Assembly: GCF_012275535.1 (NCBI RefSeq)
Contig: NZ_JAAVTK010000003.1
Span: 372,001-436,000, forward strand
From: Hymenobacter artigasi
GTDB lineage: Bacteria; Bacteroidota; Bacteroidia; Cytophagales; Hymenobacteraceae
Direction: 5' to 3'
DNA length: 64,000 bases
In this document: positions 54,241 through 63,121 of the stretch, piece after piece
How the letters are laid out: each line of letters begins with the position of its first letter
Numbering within the stretch: position 1 is the stretch's first letter
The notes under the pieces: generated by a model
Databases searched by the model: none
What the model was told of the DNA's origin: nothing
The model's input: the letters and a program-made list of their open reading frames with translations, nothing else
Made by a program: the position numbers and the translations under genes

Positions 54241-54303
54241 TGGAGCTTATTCCCTTCATCAACCCCGCTTGCCTAGCGAAGCACCTCCCCTCCCCTCTTT
54301 TTC

Positions 54304-55680
<1,377 letters not shown>

Positions 55681-55768
55681 GTAAATGAGCAATTGAGTAA
55701 ATGAGTAAGGGCGTGAACGGCTCCACTACCGTTCACGCCCTTACTCATTTACTCAATTGCTCATTTAC
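55681..55768. repeat. Perfect inverted repeat between mgtE and arfB
   Basis: 40-nt arms (55681-55720 and 55729-55768; GTAAATGAGCAATTGAGTAA and on) with an 8-nt loop. The left arm starts one base after the mgtE stop and the right arm contains the arfB stop. A bidirectional terminator role fits, though no U-tract follows. Confidence 0.92.
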
Positions 55769-56166
55769 AACTTCCGCCGGTTGGCCTTCTTCTCCCCTTG
55801 AATCTTCTTGCCTTCCAGGCGCTTGCGCACGGCTCCTTTGCTGGGCTTGGTGGCTTTGCGGGGCTTGGGCCGGCGCAGGCTTTTCAATAATAATTCATGG
55901 AAGCGCGCCAGCACGATTTCCTTGTTGCGGAGTTGGCTGCGGTCGTCCTGCGCGGTGAGCAGTAGCAGGCCATCGGTGGTGAGCTGGCCGGCCAGCTTCT
56001 CCATTATCAGCTGCTTCTGGAGGTCGGTGAGTACCTGCGAATCCATCAGGTGCCAGCGTAGTTCCACTCGGGATTCTACCTTGTTCACGTTCTGCCCGCC
56101 CGGTCCGCTGGCCCGGCTGGTCTGGAAGGTGATTTCGGGCAGAAAGGCGGTAGTAGGAGGCAACAT
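55765..56166 (-). CDS. arfB: Alternative ribosome-rescue factor / peptidyl-tRNA hydrolase ArfB (YaeJ)
   Basis: 133 residues. EITFQTSRASGPGGQNVNKVESRVELRW has the GGQ motif (23-25), as in class I release factors; the ribosome-recognition domains 2 and 4 of true release factors are absent. The C-terminus is strongly basic (RRPKPRKATKPSKGAVRKRL, then GKKIQGEKKANRRKL) and would enter the empty mRNA channel of a stalled ribosome. It frees peptides from ribosomes lacking a stop codon. Length and layout match the E. coli protein. It lies in tandem with fabH and between two inverted repeats. Confidence 0.94.
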   Translation of the reverse strand: MLPPTTAFLPEITFQTSRASGPGGQNVNKVESRVELRWHLMDSQVLTDLQKQLIMEKLAGQLTTDGLLLLTAQDDRSQLRNKEIVLARFHELLLKSLRRPKPRKATKPSKGAVRKRLEGKKIQGEKKANRRKL

Positions 56167-56170
56167 AACG

Positions 56171-56256
56171 AAGGGTTGAGTTTTGAGGGTTGAATGTTGA
56201 GTTGAATATGTCAGGTTATTCGAAACTCAACATTCAACCCTCAAAACTCAACCCTT
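56171..56256. repeat. Inverted repeat between fabH and arfB
   Basis: Arms 56171-56201 and 56226-56256 (AAGGGTTGAGTTTTGAGGGT and on; 31 nt) are perfectly complementary with a 24-nt loop. The right arm contains the fabH stop. Confidence 0.9.
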
Positions 56257-57198
56257 ATTCAAGAGCATCGCGCCATACGAGTATCCGCCGCCGAACACGG
56301 TGATAATCACCTTATCGCCGCCCTTCAGCGTGTCCCACACTTCGGCCAGGCCGATGGCGGCCCCGGCGCAGCCGGTGTTGCCCAGGCGCTCGATGTTGTT
56401 CACGGTACGCTCCAACTCGATGCCGAGCTGCTTGGCCACGTTTTTCGAGATGCGCAGGTTGGCCTGGTGCGGGATGAGGTAGGTAAGGTCGGGGGTGGCG
56501 ATGTGGTGCTTGTCGAGCAGCGTCTGGGTTACGCGGGCCATGTAGGTGCAGGCCTGCTGAAACACGTCGCGGCCGAAGGGCATCACGATGCCTTTCTCTA
56601 CCGGTTTCAGGGTCACGGCCTCGTCGGCTTTGCCCACGGGAGCCGCACCGCCGGTGATGACCTCGGCAATGTGCAGGTCCTCGGGGCTGATGCGCTCCTT
56701 GCTGATGAGCAGGGCCGCCGCGCCATCGCCCCAGAGGTGGCCGGCCATGGTGTCGGCCTCGTTGTTGTAGGCGGTGTTGTGCTCGGTTACCACCACCACG
56801 GCGCGGGTGGCTTTGCCCATGGCAAAGTAGCCCTCCACAATTTCAACGGCGTTGAGCAGCGACGAGCAGGCCGAGGAAATGCTCACCGTCGGGATTTCGT
56901 TGATGCCCAAATCGCGCTGCACGGCGTGCGCGGCCGTGAAAATAGTATCGTGCGGCGTATAGGTGCCGGCCACGATAAGGTCGACACTAGCCTGGGCAAA
57001 GCTGGGAGCGGCAGCCAGTGCGGCGCGGGTGGCGGCAATGGCCATGGTGTTGGCATTCTCGCCGGGGGCCGCTTTGCGGCGCTCCTGGATGCCGGTGCGC
57101 TCAATTATCCACTCGCTGGCCAAGCCGTTGATTCGAGTGAAATGCGCGTTGGTGACGACGGCCTCCGGGAGGTAGGCCGCCACATGATGAAGATACAC
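56248..57198 (-). CDS. fabH: 3-oxoacyl-ACP synthase III
   Basis: 316 residues from a GTG at 57198, which gives MYLHHVAAYLPEAVVTN, the usual start. An ATG at 57258 is in frame, but the -7-like box (57242-57249) lies downstream of it. FabH condenses acetyl-CoA (or branched acyl-CoA) with malonyl-ACP to start fatty acid synthesis. The catalytic triad is present: Cys111 in SISSACSSLLNAVEI, His in YLIPHQANLRI and Asn in ERLGNTGCAG. The C-terminal VFGGGYSYGAMLL is typical. It is not beside other fab genes. It may be a paralogue for special acyl chains, since ketosynthase III enzymes of Bacteroidota can occur in several copies. Confidence 0.93.
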   Translation of the reverse strand: MYLHHVAAYLPEAVVTNAHFTRINGLASEWIIERTGIQERRKAAPGENANTMAIAATRAALAAAPSFAQASVDLIVAGTYTPHDTIFTAAHAVQRDLGINEIPTVSISSACSSLLNAVEIVEGYFAMGKATRAVVVVTEHNTAYNNEADTMAGHLWGDGAAALLISKERISPEDLHIAEVITGGAAPVGKADEAVTLKPVEKGIVMPFGRDVFQQACTYMARVTQTLLDKHHIATPDLTYLIPHQANLRISKNVAKQLGIELERTVNNIERLGNTGCAGAAIGLAEVWDTLKGGDKVIITVFGGGYSYGAMLLNKG

Positions 57199-57241
57199 GG
57201 GGTGGTATTGGGTGAAACACAAAGCCGGTTGGCGGCCCGGT

Positions 57242-57249
57242 AAAGGTAC
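57242..57249 (-). promoter_or_regulatory. Near-consensus -7 box of fabH
   Basis: TACCTTTA on the minus strand (one mismatch), 43 bp before the GTG start at 57198. Confidence 0.35.
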
Positions 57250-57320
57250 GGCCTGCATCCCCCGGCGGTCGGCGCAGGGTGGTTATATGCCCGAATTTTA
57301 CACCCGCAGGCCAGTTTGGA

Positions 57321-57388
57321 AGTTAAGAGTTAAGAGTTGATGCAGATTCACCAACCCTTAACTCCTAACTTTTAACTCTTAACTCTTA
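57321..57388. repeat. Imperfect inverted repeat of AGTTAAG units
   Basis: AGTTAAGAGTTAAGAGTT (57321-57338) faces AACTTTTAACTCTTAACTCTT (ending 57388). The right arm contains the stop of the GIN-domain gene. Confidence 0.8.
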
Positions 57389-58117
57389 TTCCTTCGTCAC
57401 CCGGCCGCTGCCGTGCGTGTTGCTGCTGAGCTGGGCCCCGCCGGCCACGTACAGGCTGCCCGAACCCGAAATAGCCCCCTCGGCCGTGCGGCTGGCATAC
57501 ACATGGGCATCGCCCGAGCCGCTGATGCGGGCGCGGCTGGTTTCGGTTTTCAGGTCGTGGGCCCGCACTTTGCCCGAGCCGCTGATGCGGATTTCGTTGC
57601 TGGGGCAGGTGCCGCCCACCCGCACATCGCCCGAGCCCGACACGGCCGTTTCGAGGCGCCCGGCCCGCAGCTGCGGCACCAGCAAATCGCCGGAGCCGCT
57701 CACGGCCAGTGTCATGGCATCGGCCTCCAGCGGGCCGTTTAGCTCCAGCTTGCCCGAGCCGCCCACGCGCAGCGCCGTGAGGCTGGGCACGGTCACGTAC
57801 ACCGTCACGGCGCCGTGGTTTTTGTAGTTGAACATGCCCTTGCCCGCGTTTTGGCGGTAGCCCAAGCGCAGTTGGCTGCCTTTCACTTCGGTCTCAAAAT
57901 CGGCCAGGTCTTCCTTGCTGGCTTCCACCACCACACTCTGGGGGCTGCCCTGCTTCACCACCACATGGGCCGAGCCGCCGAGGCTGATTTCGGTGAAAGC
58001 GCCCACTGTGCGGGTTTCGCGGTCGGCCAGGGGCCGGGGCGCGGTGAAGGACGAGAGCGTGCCCACGGCCAGGGCCAGCAGGCTGGCGCACATCGAGGTA
58101 ATCCGAAAATTCTTCAT
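57386..58117 (-). CDS. GIN domain (DUF2807) exported protein
   Basis: 243 residues with a signal peptide (MKNFRITSMCASLLALAVGT). The rest is the putative autotransporter-adhesin head GIN fold, a beta-helix-like repeat: VGAFTEISLGGSAHVVVKQGS, VEASKEDLADFETEVKGSQL, then repeated I/V-SGSGD-V units (MTLAVSGSGDLLV, LETAVSGSGDVRV, NEIRISGSGKVRA, ARISGSGDAHV, GAISGSGSLYV) ending STHGSGRVTKE-like. The domain is common and unexplained in Bacteroidota; envelope location is inferred from the signal. Downstream of the porin on the same strand. Confidence 0.9.
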   Translation of the reverse strand: MKNFRITSMCASLLALAVGTLSSFTAPRPLADRETRTVGAFTEISLGGSAHVVVKQGSPQSVVVEASKEDLADFETEVKGSQLRLGYRQNAGKGMFNYKNHGAVTVYVTVPSLTALRVGGSGKLELNGPLEADAMTLAVSGSGDLLVPQLRAGRLETAVSGSGDVRVGGTCPSNEIRISGSGKVRAHDLKTETSRARISGSGDAHVYASRTAEGAISGSGSLYVAGGAQLSSNTHGSGRVTKE

Positions 58118-58229
58118 GAGAAAAAAGGAGAAAGGGTGAGTTGGTGAACCCGGTTACCAGCATGATGCTGCGAACGTTACAGCGGTTGCCCGAAGTTATT
58201 TCTTTCTACCTTTTTTCTATTCCGTTTTC

Positions 58230-59666
58230 CTAAAACTCTACGTGCAGGCGAATGGCCACTACGTGCACCGGCCCACTACGGTCGCGGTTATACCCAGGGT
58301 TTACAACAAATTGATAATCAGGGCTAATTGATGCGTGATAGGTGGGCAGCGCGAAGCTGTAGTACACCTCGCCAATCTGCTCCAGGCCGTAGTTGAGGGC
58401 GCCATTGTTGGGCACGTAGCCCGTGCCGGGGCCGTCGCCCACCATGAAGCCGTAGCCGCCGGCCGCCAGGTAGGCGCGGTGCTCGGGGCTGATGCCGTTT
58501 ACGACAATGGCCGCGCCAACGCGGTCGTTGGGCCGTTGCCAGCGGTCGCCGGTGCTCACAATGCCGAGGCTGGCACTCTGGTCGATTTCGGTGAAGGCCC
58601 AGGTTTCGTTCTTGCCATCGTTGTAGCTCACGCGGGCAAACAGGCCCACGTTTTTGGCAATTTCCTGCTCCGCATTCAGGCCGAAGCCGATTTTGGTGTG
58701 GCCGTCGCGGCGCACCAGCGTCACGTCGGGCTGCTCGCCGGTGAGCTGGGCCAGCCGGACGGCCGTGTTGTAAGTCGCCATGGCCGCCACGTTGCGGAAG
58801 CCCAGCGCCCGAATGGTGCCCTGCCGGCCCCGGAGGTGGTACACTTTGGTCAGCTCCACGGTTTCGGCGTGGGCCGTGCCGTAGTCGAAATCGAGCGTGG
58901 GGCCATTGGCCTCGGTGGGCATGAGCGTGGTGGCAAAACGGGCCGCAAAGCCGGGCGTCACGTACTCAAAAACCCCGCCCACAGTGTAGCCCCGCGTGTT
59001 GGCGGCATAGTCCCAGCCGCCGGCGCTCATCAGGCTCCAGTTCAGGAACTGGGTGCGCGGGTCGTGCGAGTAGCTGTTCTGGTCGAAGAAATCAGCCGTG
59101 CTGAACTTGCCCACGTTGATGGCAAAGTAGCGCCGGGGCGTGGGGCCGGCTACTTGGTTGAGGTCGTCGTCGTCCTTATCGGTTTCCGAGCCCAACGCAA
59201 ACACTTGGCGCAGGTACAGCCGGGCCAGGTATAAGTTGGGGGATGGGTTGCCGATGCGGAACGTTTCGCCGTTGGTGAAGCCCGCGATGCCGCGCGCACC
59301 GCTCAGGCCAGTACCGCCCGCCACTTCGGGGTTGAAGTACACCGCCGCGCCCTTCCACAGCCGCCGGCCAATAAACAGCGTGCTCGTGAACGACAGCTTC
59401 GCCGATTCGCGGTCGGCCAGGCTAAATTCGCCCGCATACGGCGTAGTCAGGTCGTTATGCCATTGGTCGACAAGCGTTTGCTGGAAGTGCAGGCTCCACT
59501 TGCGCGGGGCCCCGGGGTCATTCGGATTAGGAAGGTGCGCGGGCTCCTGGGCCGAAGCGGCATTGGGCGGCGTGGCGGGAGTAGTAGAGCCGGGGGGCGT
59601 GACCTGGGCCAGCGCGGGCAGGGCCAGCAGCAGCGCTCCGGCAACAAGGATAGAGGTGTGTTTCAG
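58230..59666 (-). CDS. OprB-type carbohydrate porin starting at CTG
   Basis: 478 residues if translation starts at the CTG at 59666: (M)KHTSILVAGALLLALPALA, a complete signal peptide. No ATG, GTG or TTG exists in frame between the upstream stop codon (TAA) and the GTG at 59342; that GTG would remove the signal and the first barrel strands. The mature part begins with a Pro/Ala linker, then KWSLHFQQTLVDQWHNDL, and the OprB-like core YFNPEVAGGTGLSGARGIAGF, NLYLARLYLRQVFALG, YFAINVGKFSTADFFDQNSYSHDPRTQFLNWSLM and the closing VVNPGYNRDRSGPVHVVAIRLHVEF. Such outer-membrane porins admit sugars. A sequencing error in the upstream A8 tract or in the start codon is the alternative. Confidence 0.85.
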   Translation of the reverse strand: MKHTSILVAGALLLALPALAQVTPPGSTTPATPPNAASAQEPAHLPNPNDPGAPRKWSLHFQQTLVDQWHNDLTTPYAGEFSLADRESAKLSFTSTLFIGRRLWKGAAVYFNPEVAGGTGLSGARGIAGFTNGETFRIGNPSPNLYLARLYLRQVFALGSETDKDDDDLNQVAGPTPRRYFAINVGKFSTADFFDQNSYSHDPRTQFLNWSLMSAGGWDYAANTRGYTVGGVFEYVTPGFAARFATTLMPTEANGPTLDFDYGTAHAETVELTKVYHLRGRQGTIRALGFRNVAAMATYNTAVRLAQLTGEQPDVTLVRRDGHTKIGFGLNAEQEIAKNVGLFARVSYNDGKNETWAFTEIDQSASLGIVSTGDRWQRPNDRVGAAIVVNGISPEHRAYLAAGGYGFMVGDGPGTGYVPNNGALNYGLEQIGEVYYSFALPTYHASISPDYQFVVNPGYNRDRSGPVHVVAIRLHVEF

Positions 59667-59856
59667 AAAAAAAACCTGAGCAAGCCGAATAAAATGGGGT
59701 GCAAGATACCGCCCCTTTTATGTTGAACAAGTGAAGTTTATCCGTTTCCTGAAGTTGCGGCGGGCAGCTTGAGTAGCAGGCACGGGCCAAACCGGCTGGC
59801 CAACCTGGGCAACCCGGGCTTTTTGCCTTGCAGCCCGCTTTCCCTGCCCCACGCCC

Positions 59857-59864
59857 TACTTTTG
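59857..59864 (+). promoter_or_regulatory. -7 promoter box of the second alpha/beta hydrolase
   Basis: TACTTTTG ends 4 bp before the ATG at 59869, so the transcript is probably leaderless. Confidence 0.5.
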
Positions 59865-59868
59865 CCCC

Positions 59869-60651
59869 ATGCCGCTACTTCATTACCTCGACCAGGGCCA
59901 GGGCCGCCCGCTGGTTATCCTCCACGGCCTGTTTGGCACCCTCGACAACTGGCAGACCCTGGCGCGCCGCTGGGCCACCGAAACTGACCTGCGCGTTATC
60001 AGCGTGGATTTGCGCAACCACGGCCGCTCGTTTCACTCGCCCGAGCATACCTACGCCCTCATGGCGCAGGACCTGCTGGCGCTGTTCGACCACCTGCAGC
60101 TCGGCCCCGACACCACCCTCATGGGCCACAGCATGGGCGGCAAGGTGGCCATGCGCTTTGCCCTCGACCACCCCGAACGGCTGGCCAAGCTCATCGTGGT
60201 CGACATCGCCCCGCGCTTCTCCGACATGGAGCACCAGGACGACATCGTGGCCGGCCTGCAGTCCGTCGATTTCACCACCTGCACCAACCGCCAGGAGGCC
60301 GATGCCGCACTCGCCAAGTACGTACCCAACTTCGGCACCCGGCAGTTTCTGCTAAAAAACCTCTACCGCAAGGAGGACAACACCTTCGGCTGGCGCATCA
60401 ACCTGGAGGTGCTGGCCGCGCAGCTCGCCGCCATCGGGGAAGAAACCATGGGCGTCGCGCCATTTATGAAGCCCGCGCTGTTCATCCGGGGCGGCAAATC
60501 GGACTACATCACCGCCGAGGATAAGCTGACGAATATTCCCGCGCTGTTCCCCAACTCGCAGGTGGCGACCGTAGTCGATGCCGGCCACTGGCTGCACGCC
60601 GAGAAGCCGGAGGAGGTATTCGAGATGGTGAAGACGTTCGCGATGAGCTAA
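59869..60651 (+). CDS. Alpha/beta-fold hydrolase, YbfF-like esterase
   Basis: 260 residues, cytoplasmic. PLVILHGLFGTLDNWQTLARRW gives the oxyanion HG, DLRVISVDLRNHGRSFHS follows, and TLMGHSMGGKVAMRFALDHP is the nucleophile elbow (Ser88). LIVVDIAPRFSD is typical of the YbfF branch, where an Asp follows. The His is in VVDAGHWLHAEKPEEV near the C-terminus, and the acid is likely in FIRGGKSDYIT. YbfF acts on acyl-CoA and simple esters; the natural substrate here is unknown. It is followed by an RsmI-like gene, with a long inverted repeat between. Confidence 0.92.
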   Translation: MPLLHYLDQGQGRPLVILHGLFGTLDNWQTLARRWATETDLRVISVDLRNHGRSFHSPEHTYALMAQDLLALFDHLQLGPDTTLMGHSMGGKVAMRFALDHPERLAKLIVVDIAPRFSDMEHQDDIVAGLQSVDFTTCTNRQEADAALAKYVPNFGTRQFLLKNLYRKEDNTFGWRINLEVLAAQLAAIGEETMGVAPFMKPALFIRGGKSDYITAEDKLTNIPALFPNSQVATVVDAGHWLHAEKPEEVFEMVKTFAMS

Positions 60652-60653
60652 TT

Positions 60654-60788
60654 GTAGCTTGGACTCTGCGAGTCCGAGCAGCGAGCGCAGCGAGCATCTC
60701 GCGTCTGGTTATTGATTGCCAGTTAACAATGAGTCCTAATGCGAGATGCTCGCTGCGCTCGCGCTCGGACTCGCAGAGTCCAAGCTAC
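60654..60788. repeat. Long inverted repeat, family C-like
   Basis: Arms 60654-60702 and 60741-60788 combine GTAGCTTGGACTCTGCGAGT and AGCGAGCGCAGCGAGCATCT. The pattern GAGCGCAGCGA-GCAT is shared with family C. It ends 6 bp before the next ATG, within the leader of the methyltransferase gene. Confidence 0.88.
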
Positions 60789-60793
60789 TATTT

Positions 60794-61504
60794 ATGTCCG
60801 GAACCCTCTTCCTCATTCCCACGCCGCTGGCCGATGACACGGCCCCGCAGGTGTTGCCGCCGCAGGTGGTGGACGCCGTGGCGGCCCTCCCCTACTTCCT
60901 GGTCGAGAATGCCCGCACGGCCCGCCGCTTCGTGAAAAGCGTGGCCCCGCACCGCATTATCGAGGATATCCGCTTCGTGGTCATCGACAAAGACAGCACC
61001 GATGCGGAGGTGCGCGCCGCCCTCGCGCCGCTGGTGAAGGAGGGAATTGATGCCGGCATTCTGAGTGAGGCGGGCTGCCCGGGCATTGCTGACCCGGGCG
61101 CGGCGCTGGCGCGGGAAGCCCACCGACAGGGTCTGCGGGTGCGGCCGCTGGTGGGGCCATCGTCGCTGCTGCTGGCGCTCATGGCTTCGGGGTTGAATGG
61201 GCAGCAGTTTGCTTTCCACGGGTATTTGCCCATTGAGAAAGCGCCGCGCGTGGCGGCCATCAAGGCCTTGGAAAAGGAAGCGCAGCAGCGGCAGCAGTCG
61301 CAGCTGTTTATTGAAACGCCTTACCGGAACGGGTCGCTGTTCAGCGATTTGCTGGCGCATTTGCAGCCCGGCACCCGCCTGTGCGTGGCGGCTGATGTGA
61401 CGGGCGCAGGGGAGTTTATCAAGACGCTGACTGTTGCGGACTGGCGGCGGTTGCCGGCACCGGAGCTGCACAAGATTCCGACGGTGTTTTTGTTCGGGAC
61501 GTAG
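60794..61504 (+). CDS. RsmI-like SAM-dependent methyltransferase
   Basis: 236 residues from the ATG at 60794 (MSGTLFLIPTPLADDTAPQV); an upstream ATG at 60746 lies in the inverted repeat. It belongs to the tetrapyrrole-methyltransferase superfamily that includes RsmI, which 2'-O-methylates C1402 of 16S rRNA. Typical features are LPYFLVENARTARRF, GILSEAGCPGIADPGA (the GTPLISDPG equivalent), VGPSSLLLALMASGLNGQQFAFHGYLP and LFIETPYRNGSLFSDL. It is shorter than E. coli RsmI (286) and lacks its C-terminal domain; in Bacteroidota a second short paralogue of this kind is common, so the exact substrate is uncertain. Confidence 0.85.
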   Translation: MSGTLFLIPTPLADDTAPQVLPPQVVDAVAALPYFLVENARTARRFVKSVAPHRIIEDIRFVVIDKDSTDAEVRAALAPLVKEGIDAGILSEAGCPGIADPGAALAREAHRQGLRVRPLVGPSSLLLALMASGLNGQQFAFHGYLPIEKAPRVAAIKALEKEAQQRQQSQLFIETPYRNGSLFSDLLAHLQPGTRLCVAADVTGAGEFIKTLTVADWRRLPAPELHKIPTVFLFGT

Positions 61505-61513
61505 CGAACCACC

Positions 61514-61600
61514 TGTCATCCTGAGCACCGCGAAGGACCTTGTCACGCCAGAACGACTTGCTCCTGCGTGATAAGGTCCTTCGCGGTGCTCAGGATGACA
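61514..61600. repeat. Inverted repeat between the methyltransferase gene and amt
   Basis: Arms 61514-61548 and 61566-61600 (TGTCATCCTGAGCACCGCGA, then AGGACCTT) with an 18-nt loop, between convergent genes. TCATCCTGAGC is a variant of the TCATGC-GAGC words of family C. Confidence 0.88.
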
Positions 61601-61630
61601 AGCGCGGCGAATCCGATGTAGCTACTACGG

Positions 61631-62992
61631 CTATGCCCGCATCATTATCATTGGCTCGACGGGCAGGGCTTCGTGGGGGGCGGGCAATACGGTTTCGCCG
61701 TGCTGGCTCAGGTCGAGGCCGTCGGCTTCGTGGGTGGCATTTACCCGGATGGGGATGAGGACGTTGGTTACCTTATAGAGCAGGTAGGAGCCGCCGAAGG
61801 TGAACACCGAGATGAAGGCCAGCGCGCCGAGGTGGTGCAGCAGCAGCGTCCAGGAGCCGGTGGTGGCGAGGCCGCCTTCCTTGGCGAAAATGGCGGTGAG
61901 AATCATGCCCACGATGCCGCCCACGCCATGGCAGGGAAAGACGTCGAGGGTATCGTCGAGCGTGGTGCGGTTCTTCAAATCGACCGCGCCGGCGCTGATG
62001 GCGGCCGACACCACGCCGATGAACAGCGCCGGGCCGTAGCTCACGTAGCCCGCCGCCGGCGTGATGGCCACCAGGCCCACCACCGCCCCAATGGCCGCGC
62101 CCGCCGCCGAGGGCCGCTGCCCGCGTACGGCCTCAATCATCATCCAGGTGAGCATGGCGGCGGCCGAGGCCAGGTGCGTGGTAAAAAAGGCCTGCACCGC
62201 CGTGGCATTGGCCGCCAGCGCCGAACCGGCATTAAACCCAAACCAGCCAAACCACAGCAAGCCCGTGCCAATGAGGATGAACGGCACATTGGGCGGCACG
62301 TGGGTGTGGCCTTCGCGGTGCGAGTGGCGGCGGCCCAGGGCCAGCGCGCCCGCCAGCGCCGCGAAACCCGCCGAGATATGCACCACCGTGCCGCCAGCAA
62401 AATCGAGCACGCCCCACTTCATCAGGAAACCGTCGGGGTGCCAGGTCCAGTGGGCCAGCGGGCAGTAGATGAGCAAGCTGAACAGGCACATGAACAGCAG
62501 GTAGCCCCAGAACCGAATACGCTCGGCAAACGCCCCGCTGATGAGCGCGGGCGTGATGATGGCAAACTTGAGCTGGAAGGCCGCGAACAGCACCAGCGGC
62601 AGGTTGGGGGCCAGGCGCGGGTGCGGGGCCGTGCCCACGTTGTTGAACATGAAGAACGTGAGCGGATTGCCGATAACGCCACCGATGCTATCGCCAAACG
62701 CCAGCGAAAAACCCACCACGTACCACAGCAAGGAAATGACGCCCAGCGCGATGAAGCTCTGAAGCATGGTGGAAATAACGTTGCGCTTGCTCACCATGCC
62801 GCCGTAGAAGAAGGCCAGGCCCGGCGTCATCAGCAGCACGAGGCCGGAGGCGGAGAGCATCCAGGCCAGGTCGGCGGGTTCGAAGGCGTTGGGCTGGGCA
62901 TCGGGGTGGTTTTGCGGCAGGAAGGCCGCGATGCCAGCTACCAATAGCAGTAGGCCCAGGCAGGCAGTAGCGATAAGTTGCTTACGAGTCAT
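61631..62992 (-). CDS. amt: Ammonium transporter Amt
   Basis: 453 residues with a cleaved-type N-terminal helix (MTRKQLIATACLGLLLLVAG) and eleven membrane helices. The Amt/Mep/Rh signatures are WMLSASGLVLLMTPGLAFFYGGMV, LLWYVVGFSLAFGD, FAERIRFWGYLLF, CPLAHWTWHPDGFL, FAGGTVVHISAGFAALAGAL (first conserved pore His), and VFPCHGVGGIVGMI (second pore His). The inner-membrane channel carries ammonium. No glnK gene is adjacent in this window, unlike in many bacteria. Upstream on the same strand is a histidine kinase gene, 129 bp away. Confidence 0.96.
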   Translation of the reverse strand: MTRKQLIATACLGLLLLVAGIAAFLPQNHPDAQPNAFEPADLAWMLSASGLVLLMTPGLAFFYGGMVSKRNVISTMLQSFIALGVISLLWYVVGFSLAFGDSIGGVIGNPLTFFMFNNVGTAPHPRLAPNLPLVLFAAFQLKFAIITPALISGAFAERIRFWGYLLFMCLFSLLIYCPLAHWTWHPDGFLMKWGVLDFAGGTVVHISAGFAALAGALALGRRHSHREGHTHVPPNVPFILIGTGLLWFGWFGFNAGSALAANATAVQAFFTTHLASAAAMLTWMMIEAVRGQRPSAAGAAIGAVVGLVAITPAAGYVSYGPALFIGVVSAAISAGAVDLKNRTTLDDTLDVFPCHGVGGIVGMILTAIFAKEGGLATTGSWTLLLHHLGALAFISVFTFGGSYLLYKVTNVLIPIRVNATHEADGLDLSQHGETVLPAPHEALPVEPMIMMRA

Positions 62993-63121
62993 ATCAGGGT
63001 GTGATTTCTAATGCCACTTAGCGAAGTTAAGCGACAATTCAAATCAAACTCCTATTTTTCGAAGGCACCAGTTTGTGGAAACGTTATTTATTTCAAAAAA
63101 TACCCTCATTATAAGTGGGCA

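Noticed and set aside
61673-62947. 424-codon plus-strand ORF opposite amt
   Set aside because: Antisense frame of a GC-rich gene; Arg/Gln/His-rich and without domain motifs.
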